64,000 nt of DNA, taken from NCBI RefSeq assembly GCF_039542905.1, contig NZ_BAABIS010000001.1, forward strand, positions 6,386,001 through 6,450,000, read 5' to 3'. How positions within the stretch are numbered: the stretch's first letter is position 1; each line of letters begins with the position of its first letter. This DNA is from Kitasatospora terrestris (GTDB lineage: Bacteria; Actinomycetota; Actinomycetes; Streptomycetales; Streptomycetaceae). The notes beneath the pieces are model-generated. The model was not told where the DNA came from. It made no database searches and saw only the letters and a list, made by a program, of their open reading frames with translations. Position numbers and translations under genes: made by a program. Positions 1 through 8,004 of the stretch are shown here, piece by piece.

Positions 1-94
1 CCGGCTCCTCGGGGGCCCGCCCGGCGTCGAAGCCGGGCAGTTCGCGGACCATCGGCGGGCGGGCGATCAGCTCCCGGACCAGTTCCTCGCTCAT
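1..94 (-). CDS. N-terminal part of an unidentified protein (cut by window edge)
   Basis: A minus-strand frame opens with ATG at 92-94 and stays open for 31 codons to the window edge. It begins MSEELVRELIARPPMVRELP and has codon usage typical of the neighbours. It is transcribed divergently from the PF10118 gene across about 130 bp. The fragment is too short to assign to a family. No clear ribosome binding site precedes the ATG, so the start is tentative. Confidence 0.45.
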   Translation of the reverse strand, partial: MSEELVRELIARPPMVRELPGFDAGRAPEEP

Positions 95-223
95 GCGGGC
101 ATGCTAGTCGGAAGCTTATTAGACTTGTTGTCGATAAGGTTGGTCGAAACCCTTGTCCACCCCGGTACCCGCGAGTAGTTTGCGGATACGCCCTCGTCAA
201 CCCGTAGGTCAGGAGGCACCCCC

Positions 224-1114
224 ATGCCCCGGCACGCCGAGCCCGCCGCCGTCCACGACAGCCTGGTCCTGGAGCCGCGCGACGTGCAGTTCGACTGGTC
301 CGCGCTGCCGCTCCACTGGATCCCCGACGAGCCGATGGCCACCCACACCATCAACGTGCTGCACCTGCTCCTCCCCGAGGGCGAGCGCTGGTTCGTCAAG
401 GTCTTCAAGGACGCGCTGCCCCTGATCACCGACGAGCAGCTGCGCGAGGAGGTGCTCGGCTTCATCGGCCAGGAGGCCATCCACGCCGAGGCCCACCAGG
501 AGGTCCTCGACCACCTGCTCGCCCAGGGCCTCGACCCGCGGCCGTACGTCCGGCAGATCAGCTGGCTGTTCCGCCGCGTCCTCGGCGACAAGCCCGGACT
601 GACCGCCGCCCAGCGCCACGAGAACACCATCGAGCGGGTCGCCTTCGTCGCCGCGATCGAGCACTTCACCGCCTTCCTCGGCAACTGGGCGCTCAACTCG
701 CCCGGCCTGGACCGGGCCGGGGCCGACCCCACCATGCTCGACCTGCTGCGCTGGCACGGCGCGGAGGAGGTCGAGCACCGCAGCGTCGCGTTCGACCTGA
801 TGGTCCATTTCGACCCCGGGTACCTGCGGCGGCTGCGCGGCATGCTCGTCTCCGGGCCGCTCCTGGTCCACCTGTGGGTCCGCGGCACCCGCTTCATGCT
901 CGCCGCCGACCCCACCCTCAAGGGCTCCGTCCGGCCCACCTGGCGCGAGGCCCGGCAGATCGCCCGCCGCGGCCTCCTCCCCGAGCCCGCCCGGATGTTC
1001 CGCAGCGCCCTGCGGTACTTCCTCCCCGGCTACCACCCCACCAAGGAGGGCTCCTCCAGCCAGGCCCTCGCCTACCTGGCAACTTCGCCCGCAGCGCGCG
1101 CAGCAGGCAGTTAG
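224..1114 (+). CDS. PF10118-type predicted metal-dependent hydrolase
   Basis: The 296-residue protein has the layout of the PF10118 'predicted metal-dependent hydrolase' family, a helical fold whose members keep repeated Glu/His motifs likely to bind metal. Visible motifs are QEAIHAEAH (about residues 83-91), EHFTA (146-150) and WHGAEEVEH (177-185), the expected spacing for a two-metal helical-bundle site. No signal peptide is seen. An AGGAGG-type ribosome binding site lies 7-12 bp before the ATG. It is the first of four co-directional genes (flavin reductase, M24-like protein, EphD-like fusion), so it may act with them on a lipid or hydrophobic substrate. The substrate is unknown; family assignment is good, function is inference. 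Confidence 0.75.
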   Translation: MPRHAEPAAVHDSLVLEPRDVQFDWSALPLHWIPDEPMATHTINVLHLLLPEGERWFVKVFKDALPLITDEQLREEVLGFIGQEAIHAEAHQEVLDHLLAQGLDPRPYVRQISWLFRRVLGDKPGLTAAQRHENTIERVAFVAAIEHFTAFLGNWALNSPGLDRAGADPTMLDLLRWHGAEEVEHRSVAFDLMVHFDPGYLRRLRGMLVSGPLLVHLWVRGTRFMLAADPTLKGSVRPTWREARQIARRGLLPEPARMFRSALRYFLPGYHPTKEGSSSQALAYLATSPAARAAGS

Positions 1115-1261
1115 GGGCTCGGGGAACGGCGACGCCGGCCCTCGGGGCGTGCACTCCTCTTCCCCACCCCGTGCCTCGCCTTTCCCCGTACCTCCGCCGC
1201 CCCCGGGGTCGGCCTCGCAGTTCCCCGAGCCCCTGATTGGTTCCCCCGAGCGCCTGATTGG
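1113..1261. repeat. Inverted repeat with a tandem partial copy before the flavin reductase gene
   Basis: Positions 1113-1127 (AGGGGCTCGGGGAAC) are exactly inverted at 1220-1234. The right arm is part of a 20-21 bp unit, 1221-1240 and 1241-1261, ending CCTGATTGG in both copies, just before the ATG at 1269. The GGGGCnCGGGGAAC core resembles an intergenic repeat commonly seen in Streptomyces genomes, and a related hairpin occurs here at 30270-30353. It may work as an mRNA hairpin between genes 1 and 2 of the operon. Confidence 0.6.
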
Positions 1262-1268
1262 TTCCCTC

Positions 1269-2354
1269 ATGGATCTGTCCACTCCACCCCCCGATCTGTA
1301 CGGGCGTCCCCGGGCCGACCGGTTCTTCGAGCGGCTGACCGCGTTCGGCGACTGGTACAGCCCCGCGCTCGGCCGGCCCGGCCTGCGGCGCAGCCCCCGC
1401 CGCCCGCAGACCCGCCCCACCGCCCCCCTGAGCCTGGTGGTGATCGCCCACCGGCCGGTCGCCGAGGACGTGGTCGAGCTGCGCCTCGCCGACCCGGCCG
1501 GCACGCCACTGCCGCCGTGGCAGCCCGGCGCCCGCCTCCTCCTCACCCTCCCCTCGGGCCGCAAGCGGCACTACTCGCTCTGCGGCGACCCCGCCGACCG
1601 CTTCTCGTACCGTGTCGCGGTGCGCCGGGTGGCGGACGGCGGCGGCGGTTCCGTCGAGGTCCACGACGAGCTGCACGTCGGTGTCCGGCTGAGCGTGCGC
1701 CGTCCGCGCAACGGCTTCGCGTTCTGCGGCGACTCCGAGGTGCTCTTCCTGGCGGGCGGCATCGGCATCACCCCGCTGCTGCCGATGGCCCGCGCCGCCC
1801 AGCACGCGGGCCTGGACTGGCAGCTGGTCCACACCGGCCGATCCGCCGCGTCCCTCCCGTTCACCGCCGAACTGCGCGCCCTCGACCCGAACCGGGTGGA
1901 GCTGCGCACCGACGACGTGCACGGCACCCCGGACGCCGCCGAACTGCTCGCCCGCGCCCCGCGCGGCGCGGCCGTCTACGTCTGCGGCCCGGCGCCGATG
2001 CTCGCCGCCGTCCAGCGGGCGTTCGACGCGTCCCCCGCCGCCTCCCTCCACTTCGAGCGCTTCGGCGCCGCGCCGGTCGTCGACGGCCGCCCGTTCACCC
2101 TCCGCCTCGGCGCGGACGGCCCCGAACTGCCGGTCCCGGCGGACCGGTCGGCGCTCGACGTCGCCCTGGAGACCCGCCCCGACCTGGCGTACTCCTGCCA
2201 CCAGGGCTTCTGCGGCACCTGCCGGCTGAAGGTCCTGTCCGGCACCCCCGAGCACCGCGACCGCCGGCTCACCGACGAGGAGAAGGCCGCCGGCGAGATC
2301 CTGCCCTGCGTCTCCCGCGCCGCCGAGGGCGAGACCCTCGTCCTGGAGGTCTGA
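1269..2354 (+). CDS. PDR/VanB-type oxidoreductase (FMN, NAD(P), C-terminal 2Fe-2S ferredoxin)
   Basis: The 361-residue protein has the order of phthalate dioxygenase reductase: an FMN-binding barrel with RHYSLCGDP (about residue 100), a nucleotide-binding domain with LAGGIGITPLL (about 160), and a plant-type ferredoxin domain with CHQGFCGTC (about 310-318) and a fourth Cys near 346 (LPCVSR). All four cluster ligands are present. Such proteins pass electrons from NAD(P)H to an oxygenase or another acceptor. The frame is open upstream to 1149, but that extension is low-complexity Pro/Ser encoded by the repeat hairpin, so ATG 1269 is preferred. Only 3 bp separate it from the M24 gene. The partner oxygenase is not obvious; the PF10118 protein is one candidate, by inference. 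Confidence 0.85.
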   Translation: MDLSTPPPDLYGRPRADRFFERLTAFGDWYSPALGRPGLRRSPRRPQTRPTAPLSLVVIAHRPVAEDVVELRLADPAGTPLPPWQPGARLLLTLPSGRKRHYSLCGDPADRFSYRVAVRRVADGGGGSVEVHDELHVGVRLSVRRPRNGFAFCGDSEVLFLAGGIGITPLLPMARAAQHAGLDWQLVHTGRSAASLPFTAELRALDPNRVELRTDDVHGTPDAAELLARAPRGAAVYVCGPAPMLAAVQRAFDASPAASLHFERFGAAPVVDGRPFTLRLGADGPELPVPADRSALDVALETRPDLAYSCHQGFCGTCRLKVLSGTPEHRDRRLTDEEKAAGEILPCVSRAAEGETLVLEV

Positions 2355-2357
2355 CCC

Positions 2358-3221
2358 ATGCGCCCGACCAAGGGCTCCACCGCCCTCCCCGCCTTCCCGT
2401 TCGACGACCGCGACCTGGCCCGCTTCCGCGAGACCCAGCAACTGGCGTACCACTGCGCCGAACAGGTCGCCGCCTGGATCGAACCGGGTGTCACCGAGCG
2501 CCAGGCGACCGCCGAGCTGCGCCGCTGCCTGGTCCGGGCGGGGGTGCAGGACTTCTTCCACGTCCCGTTCGCGTGGTTCGGCGACCGCACCGCGTTCCGC
2601 CACTTCCACACCCCGCTGCAGTTCTTCGCCGGCAGCCGCAAGCTGGCCGAGGGCATGCCGTACGTGCTGGACTGCGCGCCCGTGGTCGACGGCTACACCG
2701 CCGACATCGGCTACGGCGGCAAGGTCGGGGAGAACCCGGTCTGGGACCGGCTCGCCCAGGACCTGCGGGTGTACCGGGAGCTGATCCTGCGCGAGGTGCG
2801 CGCCCGCAAGCCGCTGAACGAGGTGTACGCCGCGGTCGACGCCCAGATCGCCGCGCACGGCTACGACAACCGGCACCAGGTGTACCCGGGCCGGGTGATC
2901 GGCCACCAGGTGACCCGGACGACCGCGCGCGGTCCGGCCGGCGTCAACCTGTTCGGCTTCGGGGTGCGTACACTCCAGACGCTCGGCCGCGAGCTGATCA
3001 GCGAGCGGCTGCACGGGCGTTCGCCGCTGTGGGCGGACGGCCGGGCGTCCCGCCACGCCCCCACCCCGGGCCTGTGGGCGGTGGAGCCGCACATCGGCTT
3101 CCGCGAGGTGGGCATCAAGTTCGAGGAGCTGCTGGTGGTCACCGAGGACGACGCCTTCTGGCTCGACGACGACCTGCCGCACGTGCGGCGCTGGACCACT
3201 GCCCAGGAGGCCACCGCATGA
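2358..3221 (+). CDS. M24 family (Xaa-Pro aminopeptidase-like) metallopeptidase-fold protein
   Basis: The 287-residue protein has the pita-bread layout of M24 enzymes. The expected metal ligands are visible in order: two Asp in DCAPVVDGYTADIGY (about residues 108-122), His in GRVIGHQV, Glu in AVEPHIGF (about 242) and Glu in KFEELLVV (about 256). It lacks the extra N-terminal domain of classical aminopeptidase P, and its substrate cannot be predicted. It sits 3 bp after the flavin reductase gene, and its stop overlaps the next start (ATGA), so translation is probably coupled. Members of such operons are often annotated only as 'M24 family'. Confidence 0.8.
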   Translation: MRPTKGSTALPAFPFDDRDLARFRETQQLAYHCAEQVAAWIEPGVTERQATAELRRCLVRAGVQDFFHVPFAWFGDRTAFRHFHTPLQFFAGSRKLAEGMPYVLDCAPVVDGYTADIGYGGKVGENPVWDRLAQDLRVYRELILREVRARKPLNEVYAAVDAQIAAHGYDNRHQVYPGRVIGHQVTRTTARGPAGVNLFGFGVRTLQTLGRELISERLHGRSPLWADGRASRHAPTPGLWAVEPHIGFREVGIKFEELLVVTEDDAFWLDDDLPHVRRWTTAQEATA

Positions 3222-4936
3222 CGCTTGCCCGCCGCACCGTCCACTCCAACGGGCTGCCGCTGGCCGTCTACGAGCAGGGCGACCCGGCCAACCCGACCGT
3301 CGTCCTGGTGCACGGCTACCCCGACACCCACGCGGTGTGGGACGACGTCGCCGCCGACCTCGCCGCCGACCACCACGTGGTCCGCTACGACGTGCGCGGC
3401 GCGGGCGCCTCCGGCATCCCGCTCGGCCGCGACGAGTACCGGCTGGAGCTGCTCGGCGCCGACCTGTTCGCGGTGGCCGACGCGGTCAGCCCGGACGCGC
3501 CCGTCCACGTGGTCGCCCACGACTGGGGCTCGGTGCAGTCCTGGGAGGCGGTCACCACGCCCGGCGCCCACCACCGGATCGCCTCCTACACCACCATGTC
3601 CGGCCCGTGCCTGGACCACATGGGCCACTGGATCCGCCACCGGCTGCGCCGCCCCACCCCCCGGCACCTGCGCCAACTGGCCGTCCAGGGCCTGCACTCC
3701 TGGTACATCGCCGCCTTCCAGCTGCCCGTCCTCGCCCCCGCCACCTGGCGGCTCTGGCTGGCCCGCGCCTGGCCGCGGGTGCTGCGCGACCTGGAGGCGG
3801 TCACCCCGCGCCACGGCCACCCGCAGCCCAGCCTGAAGCAGGACGCGGTCAACGGCATCGAGCTGTACCGCGCCAACATGCGGCCCACCCTGCGCCGGCC
3901 GCGCGAACGGCACACCGAGGTCCCGGTCCAGCTGATCACGCTGCGCCGCGACCACTACGTCTCCGACTTCCTCTCCGAGGGGCTGGAGCGCTGGGTGCCC
4001 CGGCTCACCCGGCGCAGCGTGGACGCCACCCACTGGTCGGCGCTGCTGGAGAAGGGCGCCACGGTGGCGGGCATGGTCCGCGACTTCACCACCCGCACCG
4101 CCGCCGGCGAGAGCGTCGCCCCGCCGGACAGCGGCCAGCTGGTCGTGGTCACCGGCGCCGGCAGCGGCATCGGCCGGTCCACCGCGCTCGCCTTCGCCGA
4201 GCAGGGCGCCCGGGTCGTGGTCTGCGACCTCGACCTGCCGTCCGCCGAACGCACCGCCGAACTGTGCATGCTCACCGGCGCCTCCGCGCACGCCTACCGG
4301 GTCGACGTCAGCGACGGCTCGGCCGTGGACGCCTTCGCCGCCGCCGTCGCGGCCGCCCACGGCGTCCCCGACGTGGTGGTCAACAACGCGGGCATCGGCC
4401 ACTCCGGGACCTTCCTGCAGACCACCGAGAAGGAGTGGCAGCGCGTCCTGGACGTCAACCTGTGGGGCGTCATCCACGGCTGCCGGGCCTTCGGCAACCT
4501 GATGGTGGAGCGCGGCGAGGGCGGACACATCGTCAACCTCGCCTCGGCCGCCGCCTACCTGCCGTCCAAGGTGCTCGCCGCGTACGCCACCTCCAAGGCC
4601 GCCGTCTACATGCTCTCCGACTGCCTGCGGGCCGAACTCGCCCCGCACCGGATCGGCGTCTCCACCATCTGCCCCGGCATCGTCAACACCAACATCACCC
4701 GGACCTCCACCTTCTCCGGCCTCTCCGACGCGGAGCAGGCCGCCAAGCAGGCCAAGGTCTCCAAGATGTACGCCCGCCGGGGCTTCCCGCCGGAGAAGGT
4801 CGCCGCCGAGATCGTCCGCGCGGTCCGCACCGGCAAGCCCGTCGTCCCGGTCACCGTCGAGGCTAAGGCGGCCCGGCTGCTCGGCCGGATCAGCCCCGGC
4901 CTGCTGCGCCGCGCCGCCCAGATCAACGCGGGCTGA
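3218..4936 (+). CDS. EphD-like fusion: alpha/beta hydrolase (epoxide hydrolase type) plus short-chain dehydrogenase
   Basis: A 572-residue, two-enzyme protein. The N-terminal half is an alpha/beta hydrolase with HGYPD (about 32, oxyanion loop), HDWGS (about 101, Asp nucleophile position of epoxide hydrolases and dehalogenases) and a late THW His (about 272). The C-terminal half is a classical SDR with TGAGSGIG (312), NNAG (389), a catalytic Ser in NLASAAA and YATSK (about 456). The same order and size occur in mycobacterial EphD (Rv2214c), linked to lipid or mycolate metabolism. ATG 3218 overlaps the stop of the M24 gene. Probably an epoxide or ester is opened and the alcohol oxidised by one polypeptide; the substrate is unknown. 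Confidence 0.85.
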   Translation: MTLARRTVHSNGLPLAVYEQGDPANPTVVLVHGYPDTHAVWDDVAADLAADHHVVRYDVRGAGASGIPLGRDEYRLELLGADLFAVADAVSPDAPVHVVAHDWGSVQSWEAVTTPGAHHRIASYTTMSGPCLDHMGHWIRHRLRRPTPRHLRQLAVQGLHSWYIAAFQLPVLAPATWRLWLARAWPRVLRDLEAVTPRHGHPQPSLKQDAVNGIELYRANMRPTLRRPRERHTEVPVQLITLRRDHYVSDFLSEGLERWVPRLTRRSVDATHWSALLEKGATVAGMVRDFTTRTAAGESVAPPDSGQLVVVTGAGSGIGRSTALAFAEQGARVVVCDLDLPSAERTAELCMLTGASAHAYRVDVSDGSAVDAFAAAVAAAHGVPDVVVNNAGIGHSGTFLQTTEKEWQRVLDVNLWGVIHGCRAFGNLMVERGEGGHIVNLASAAAYLPSKVLAAYATSKAAVYMLSDCLRAELAPHRIGVSTICPGIVNTNITRTSTFSGLSDAEQAAKQAKVSKMYARRGFPPEKVAAEIVRAVRTGKPVVPVTVEAKAARLLGRISPGLLRRAAQINAG

Positions 4937-5027
4937 CCGGGTACCCGACGGTCCTCGACCCCTGCTGCACCCGCCGGTGGAACCCGCCCGCCACGCGGGC
5001 CCGTCCGGCGTGGCGCGGCAGGACAGC

Positions 5028-5059
5028 GGCGGCCGAGCCGACGATGCCCCTCGGCCGCC
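5028..5059. terminator. Hairpin between convergent genes
   Basis: A 10-bp stem (GGCGGCCGAG at 5028-5037 with CTCGGCCGCC at 5050-5059) and a 12-nt loop lie between the convergent EphD-like and CPT-like genes. There is no T-run, as usual for Streptomyces terminators. Confidence 0.45.
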
Positions 5060-5091
5060 CACCACTCCTTCCCCCGCAGCGCGTCGCCGGC

Positions 5092-5646
5092 TCAGGCACG
5101 GCGGGCGCGCAGGCGCTCGAAAGCGGTCGGGCGGGGCCGGCCGGGCAGGAACTCCTTGATCCGGCCGGCGCACGCGGCGGGGGAGAGCACCGAAGTGTCC
5201 ACCTCGATGTCGTACTCGCCGTGGGCGTGCACCGGGCCGAACTGGCGGGACGCCAGGCCCGGCGGGCGGTCACCGCGTTCGCGCTCCCGCCGTTCCAGCT
5301 CGGGCAGCGGGCAGTGCACCCCGACCAGCACCACGTCCTCGGCGGGGAACAGCTCCAGACAGTCCGCGAGCCGCCACTCCTCGCTGAACAGGTGGTCCAC
5401 CACCACCATGTTGCCGGCCGCGGCCATCCCGGCGACCGCCCGGTGGAAGCCCATCCAGGTGCGCCGCAGCACCTCGGGCAGCTCCGCCTCGGTGTACCCC
5501 TGCTTCGACCGCATCGCGTGGAACGCGTCCACCGGGAAGTGGAACGACGCGCCGTCCAGCGTCGCCAGCAACTCCCGGGCCACGCTGGACTTCCCCGAAC
5601 TCGACGTCCCGTTCAGGAAGATGATCAGCCCGCCGCCCATCGGCAC
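5092..5646 (-). CDS. Chloramphenicol phosphotransferase-like P-loop kinase
   Basis: The 184-residue protein begins with a beta strand and a Walker A motif GTSSSGKSS (about residues 13-21), followed by HFPVDAFH and VVVDHLF. These are characteristic of the CPT family (PF07931), whose founder phosphorylates chloramphenicol in its producer S. venezuelae. The length matches the family. Many homologues have unknown small-molecule substrates, so resistance is not assured. An internal ATG at codon 3 is an alternative start. The gene stands alone and converges with the EphD-like gene. Confidence 0.75.
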   Translation of the reverse strand: MPMGGGLIIFLNGTSSSGKSSVARELLATLDGASFHFPVDAFHAMRSKQGYTEAELPEVLRRTWMGFHRAVAGMAAAGNMVVVDHLFSEEWRLADCLELFPAEDVVLVGVHCPLPELERRERERGDRPPGLASRQFGPVHAHGEYDIEVDTSVLSPAACAGRIKEFLPGRPRPTAFERLRARRA

Positions 5647-5747
5647 CCCTGATGTCCCTCGTGTCCCTGCTCCCGGTGCGTCCGATCATCGCCGACCGCC
5701 GAAAACCCGGGCGCACCGGGGTCGTTCGTTCCGGCAGAATCCCGGTC

Positions 5748-6650
5748 ATGACGCCGCCCACGCCCGCCACCCCCTCCGCGCCCGCCACGCCCGCCGCGCC
5801 CGCCGCGCCCGCCGCGCCCGCCGCGCCCGCCACGCCCGCCGCGCGGGCCGCACTGCGCCACGTCGCCGAGCGCTCCACCGGCGGTCCGCTCGACCCGGCC
5901 CTGCGGATCACCCTCAACTTCCACCCCGACCGGGTCTTCGCGGGCCGCCCGATCCTGGAGGCGATGGCCGAGGACGGCACCTACCGCTCCCAGTTTGTCA
6001 CCGGCACCAGCAACGGCGGCCTCACCGCCCACCCGGGCGGCGACCGCTGGCGCTGGGAGAGCCGGATCTTCGGCGGCGCCTACGACCACGCGCCGGACGC
6101 CGAGCGGCCGGTGTACGGCGCCCTCGACTTCCGGCGCAGCCCGTACGGGGCCGCGCCGCGGTTCGGCTCCGCGTACTTCCGGCTCACCGCCGACACCCTG
6201 GACCGCGCCACCTTCTGCTATCCGGACAGCTGGCTCGAACCCGCCGACCTGGCCACCGCAGCCACCGGGACCAGCCTGATCGCCCTCGCCGAGGCGGACG
6301 ACCAGGACGCCCTCGACGACTACATCGAGGCGCAGGTGCACGGCCCGGTCCTGCTCGCCGAGCACGTCGAGGCCCTGGTCCTCGACCCCTGCCACCGGGG
6401 CACCCCGGTCGAGGCCGCCGCCCGCAGGCTCCCCTGCCCGATCGAGTGGCACCCGGGCTACCGCCTCCCGGTCGCCGAGCTCGCCCGCCACCCCGAGTAC
6501 CGCGGCCCCGAGTACGTCGCCCTCGCCCGCACCCTGGCCGCCGACGGCCTCCTCGACCCGAGCCTGCTCGCCACCGCCGACCACGACCCGCAGGCGGTCA
6601 AGAAGGTCTGGCACTACCTCGCTCGCTTCGGCCGCACCGAAGCTTGTTGA
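5748..6650 (+). CDS. DUF3626 domain protein with Ala/Pro-rich N-terminus
   Basis: About 300 residues. After an N-terminal tract of Ala-Pro repeats (residues 2-33), the rest resembles DUF3626: ITLNFHPDRVFAGRPILEAM, then GGDRWRWESRIFGGAYD, RFGSAYFRL and a C-terminal ECEWHPGYRL-like segment (here IEWHPGYRLPVAEL). The biochemical role of DUF3626 is unknown. ATG 5748 is preferred; an open frame continues upstream to 5652 but overlaps the divergent promoter region. The tract is encoded by a 9-bp tandem DNA repeat and probably varies in length between strains. The stop codon is inside a perfect 14-bp palindrome. Confidence 0.65.
   Translation: MTPPTPATPSAPATPAAPAAPAAPAAPATPAARAALRHVAERSTGGPLDPALRITLNFHPDRVFAGRPILEAMAEDGTYRSQFVTGTSNGGLTAHPGGDRWRWESRIFGGAYDHAPDAERPVYGALDFRRSPYGAAPRFGSAYFRLTADTLDRATFCYPDSWLEPADLATAATGTSLIALAEADDQDALDDYIEAQVHGPVLLAEHVEALVLDPCHRGTPVEAAARRLPCPIEWHPGYRLPVAELARHPEYRGPEYVALARTLAADGLLDPSLLATADHDPQAVKKVWHYLARFGRTEAC
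5779..5850 (+). repeat. 9-bp tandem repeat encoding Ala-Pro tract
   Basis: The unit GCGCCCGCC (with ACG variants) is repeated about eight times in frame, encoding Ala-Pro-Ala at the N-terminus of the DUF3626 protein. Such a run is prone to slippage in multiples of three codons. Confidence 0.75.
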
Positions 6651-6661
6651 ACGCGTTCAAA
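6648..6661. promoter_or_regulatory. Perfect 14-bp palindrome TTGAACGCGTTCAA (TetR-type operator candidate)
   Basis: TTGAACGCGTTCAA is fully self-complementary and fits the TNNAACNNGTTNNA pattern known for KstR-type TetR regulators. It overlaps the DUF3626 stop codon and lies 55 bp before the start of the membrane protein gene at 6716, a plausible operator position. Which regulator binds is unknown. Confidence 0.45.
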
Positions 6662-6715
6662 ACCTCTGCCATGATGGCCGGGGATCGCACGTGATCACCT
6701 CGGGGGTGTCTGCAG

Positions 6716-7138
6716 ATGAACGCTACGACTACGAACCATCCGCGCTGGGCATGGGCCTGCGTGGCGGCCTGGATCGCGCTCTGGGTGATGAGCCCGGCCC
6801 TGCCGCACCTGCTCGGCCGACCGGACCCCACGGGTGAGTGGCAGCTGGGAGGCATGCTGCTGCTCGCCTCCGCCCCGGCCGTGGCGCTCGGTGCCGCCCT
6901 GGGGCACCGGCGGGCCTGGACGGCCTTCGTGGCCGCCGTGGCCGGCGCGCTGGGTTCCTGCCCGCTGGTCGGCATCCTGATCGCCGATGTCGAGGGTGGC
7001 GGGGTCGGGGCCGTGGGGGCGGTCGTCGTCGCGGCCTTCCTGGGCCTGTTCTTCGGGGTCGCCCCGCTCTCGGTGGGTGCGGTCGGCGGCTCGACCGTCC
7101 GGCGCGTCCGCTCCGCCCGCTCCGCCGGGGTCCGCTGA
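6716..7138 (+). CDS. Small hydrophobic membrane protein, unknown
   Basis: A 140-residue protein with about four predicted transmembrane segments (around residues 10-30, 44-61, 66-88 and 95-125). No family motif is recognised. It is preceded at 55 bp by a perfect 14-bp palindrome that may control it, and its TGA overlaps the next ATG by one base, so the two membrane genes are probably translated together. Confidence 0.65.
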   Translation: MNATTTNHPRWAWACVAAWIALWVMSPALPHLLGRPDPTGEWQLGGMLLLASAPAVALGAALGHRRAWTAFVAAVAGALGSCPLVGILIADVEGGGVGAVGAVVVAAFLGLFFGVAPLSVGAVGGSTVRRVRSARSAGVR

Positions 7139-7524
7139 TGCGGGCGCGATGGGCCGGCCGGGTCTGGCCGTGGCCGTGTGCGGCTGCCTGGGGCGCGCTG
7201 GCTGCGGCGGCGCCGTGGTTTCCGATCACCGGTGGCGAGGCGGCATTCGCGGTGGGGCCGGCCGGGGTGCTGGGGCTGCTGCTGGGGTGGGCCCGGGCGT
7301 GGTGGGCGCTCGGTGCCTCGGCGGTGGCGGCGCTGGTGCTGTGGTGGGTCCGGTTCGCGCGGGAGGTGGGGCCGGGCGACGGCGGGGCGGGCGCGTTCGT
7401 GTTCTTCCTGCTGCTGGGCGTCCTGACGGTGCTGTACCTGCACCTCCCGATGGCGGTCGGCGCTTTCGCGGGCTGGCTGGGCCGCTCCTTCCGGGGCGTC
7501 GAACGGGAGGGCCGGACGCCGTGA
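7138..7524 (+). CDS. Small hydrophobic membrane protein, unknown
   Basis: ATG 7138 overlaps the preceding stop (TGATG). The 128-residue product has four likely membrane segments (Trp/Ala/Leu-rich) and a short basic C-terminus. The general pattern resembles the preceding protein, so the pair may be diverged duplicates or two halves of one membrane complex. No enzyme motif is seen. Confidence 0.6.
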   Translation: MRARWAGRVWPWPCAAAWGALAAAAPWFPITGGEAAFAVGPAGVLGLLLGWARAWWALGASAVAALVLWWVRFAREVGPGDGGAGAFVFFLLLGVLTVLYLHLPMAVGAFAGWLGRSFRGVEREGRTP

Positions 7525-7554
7525 CGATCCCGCGCAGGCGCCGGTCCCCCCGGG

Positions 7555-8004
7555 GTGGTGGCCGATGGACGGCGGGGGGACGGACCCTCCGCACCGCCCG
7601 GTGCCACTGACACGCACCGAGCGGCCCGCACCCGGCTGGGCCTGGCCCGCGCCCGGCGGGCCCTCGCCGTCGCGGACACCGGGATCACTACCCCGGTGCT
7701 CGTCGCGGTCCGCTGGATCGAGACCGGCGCCGCCGCGGCCGGCCCGGACGCCGTCCGGCTCCCGGCGCCGCTGCTCCTCCTCGACCTGCCGGCCTGCACG
7801 CTGCCCCTGCTGACCGGCGCCTGCCTCGCCCGGCTCCGGCGCATCCTCCGCGAGGGCCTGCGGCCCGCGTCGCCCCCGCCGGCGGGAGCCGCTGAGCTGT
7901 CGCGGGGCCGGCTCGGGGCGGGCGTACCGGCCGGGGCGGAGCCGTTACGCATGCGGACGGGGCCGTCCCCTGGGAACCTGGACACATGGCCGACGATCAA
8001 CTGA
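7555..8004 (+). CDS. Possible small hypothetical protein
   Basis: From GTG 7555 a frame of up to 149 codons is open. Between about 7640 and 7880 almost every third base is G or C, as in true genes here, with a hydrophobic middle segment. The 3' part looks less like coding sequence: it contains a TTA codon, very rare in these genomes, and it runs 19 bp into the DUF5709 gene. It may be a short gene, a decayed one, or chance. No homologous family is recognised. Confidence 0.3.
   Translation: MVADGRRGDGPSAPPGATDTHRAARTRLGLARARRALAVADTGITTPVLVAVRWIETGAAAAGPDAVRLPAPLLLLDLPACTLPLLTGACLARLRRILREGLRPASPPPAGAAELSRGRLGAGVPAGAEPLRMRTGPSPGNLDTWPTIN

Noticed and set aside
115..138. CTTAT...ATAAG inverted repeat in the first divergent promoter
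   Set aside because: Only 5-bp arms match around a 14-bp asymmetric centre, which is expected by chance in an AT-rich promoter.
1149..1268. Upstream start for the flavin reductase adding 40 residues
   Set aside because: The added residues are Pro/Ser low complexity encoded by the repeat hairpin, and homologous PDR-type proteins start near the MDL at 1269.
918..5173. Very long open frames on the strand opposite the first operon
   Set aside because: High GC content removes stop codons from the antisense frames. These frames show no family motifs, no ribosome binding sites and the wrong third-base pattern, while the sense frames carry clear enzyme motifs.
5092..5646. Chloramphenicol resistance gene
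   Set aside because: The kinase fold fits CPT, but there is no chloramphenicol cluster nearby, and many relatives have other substrates; resistance was not claimed.
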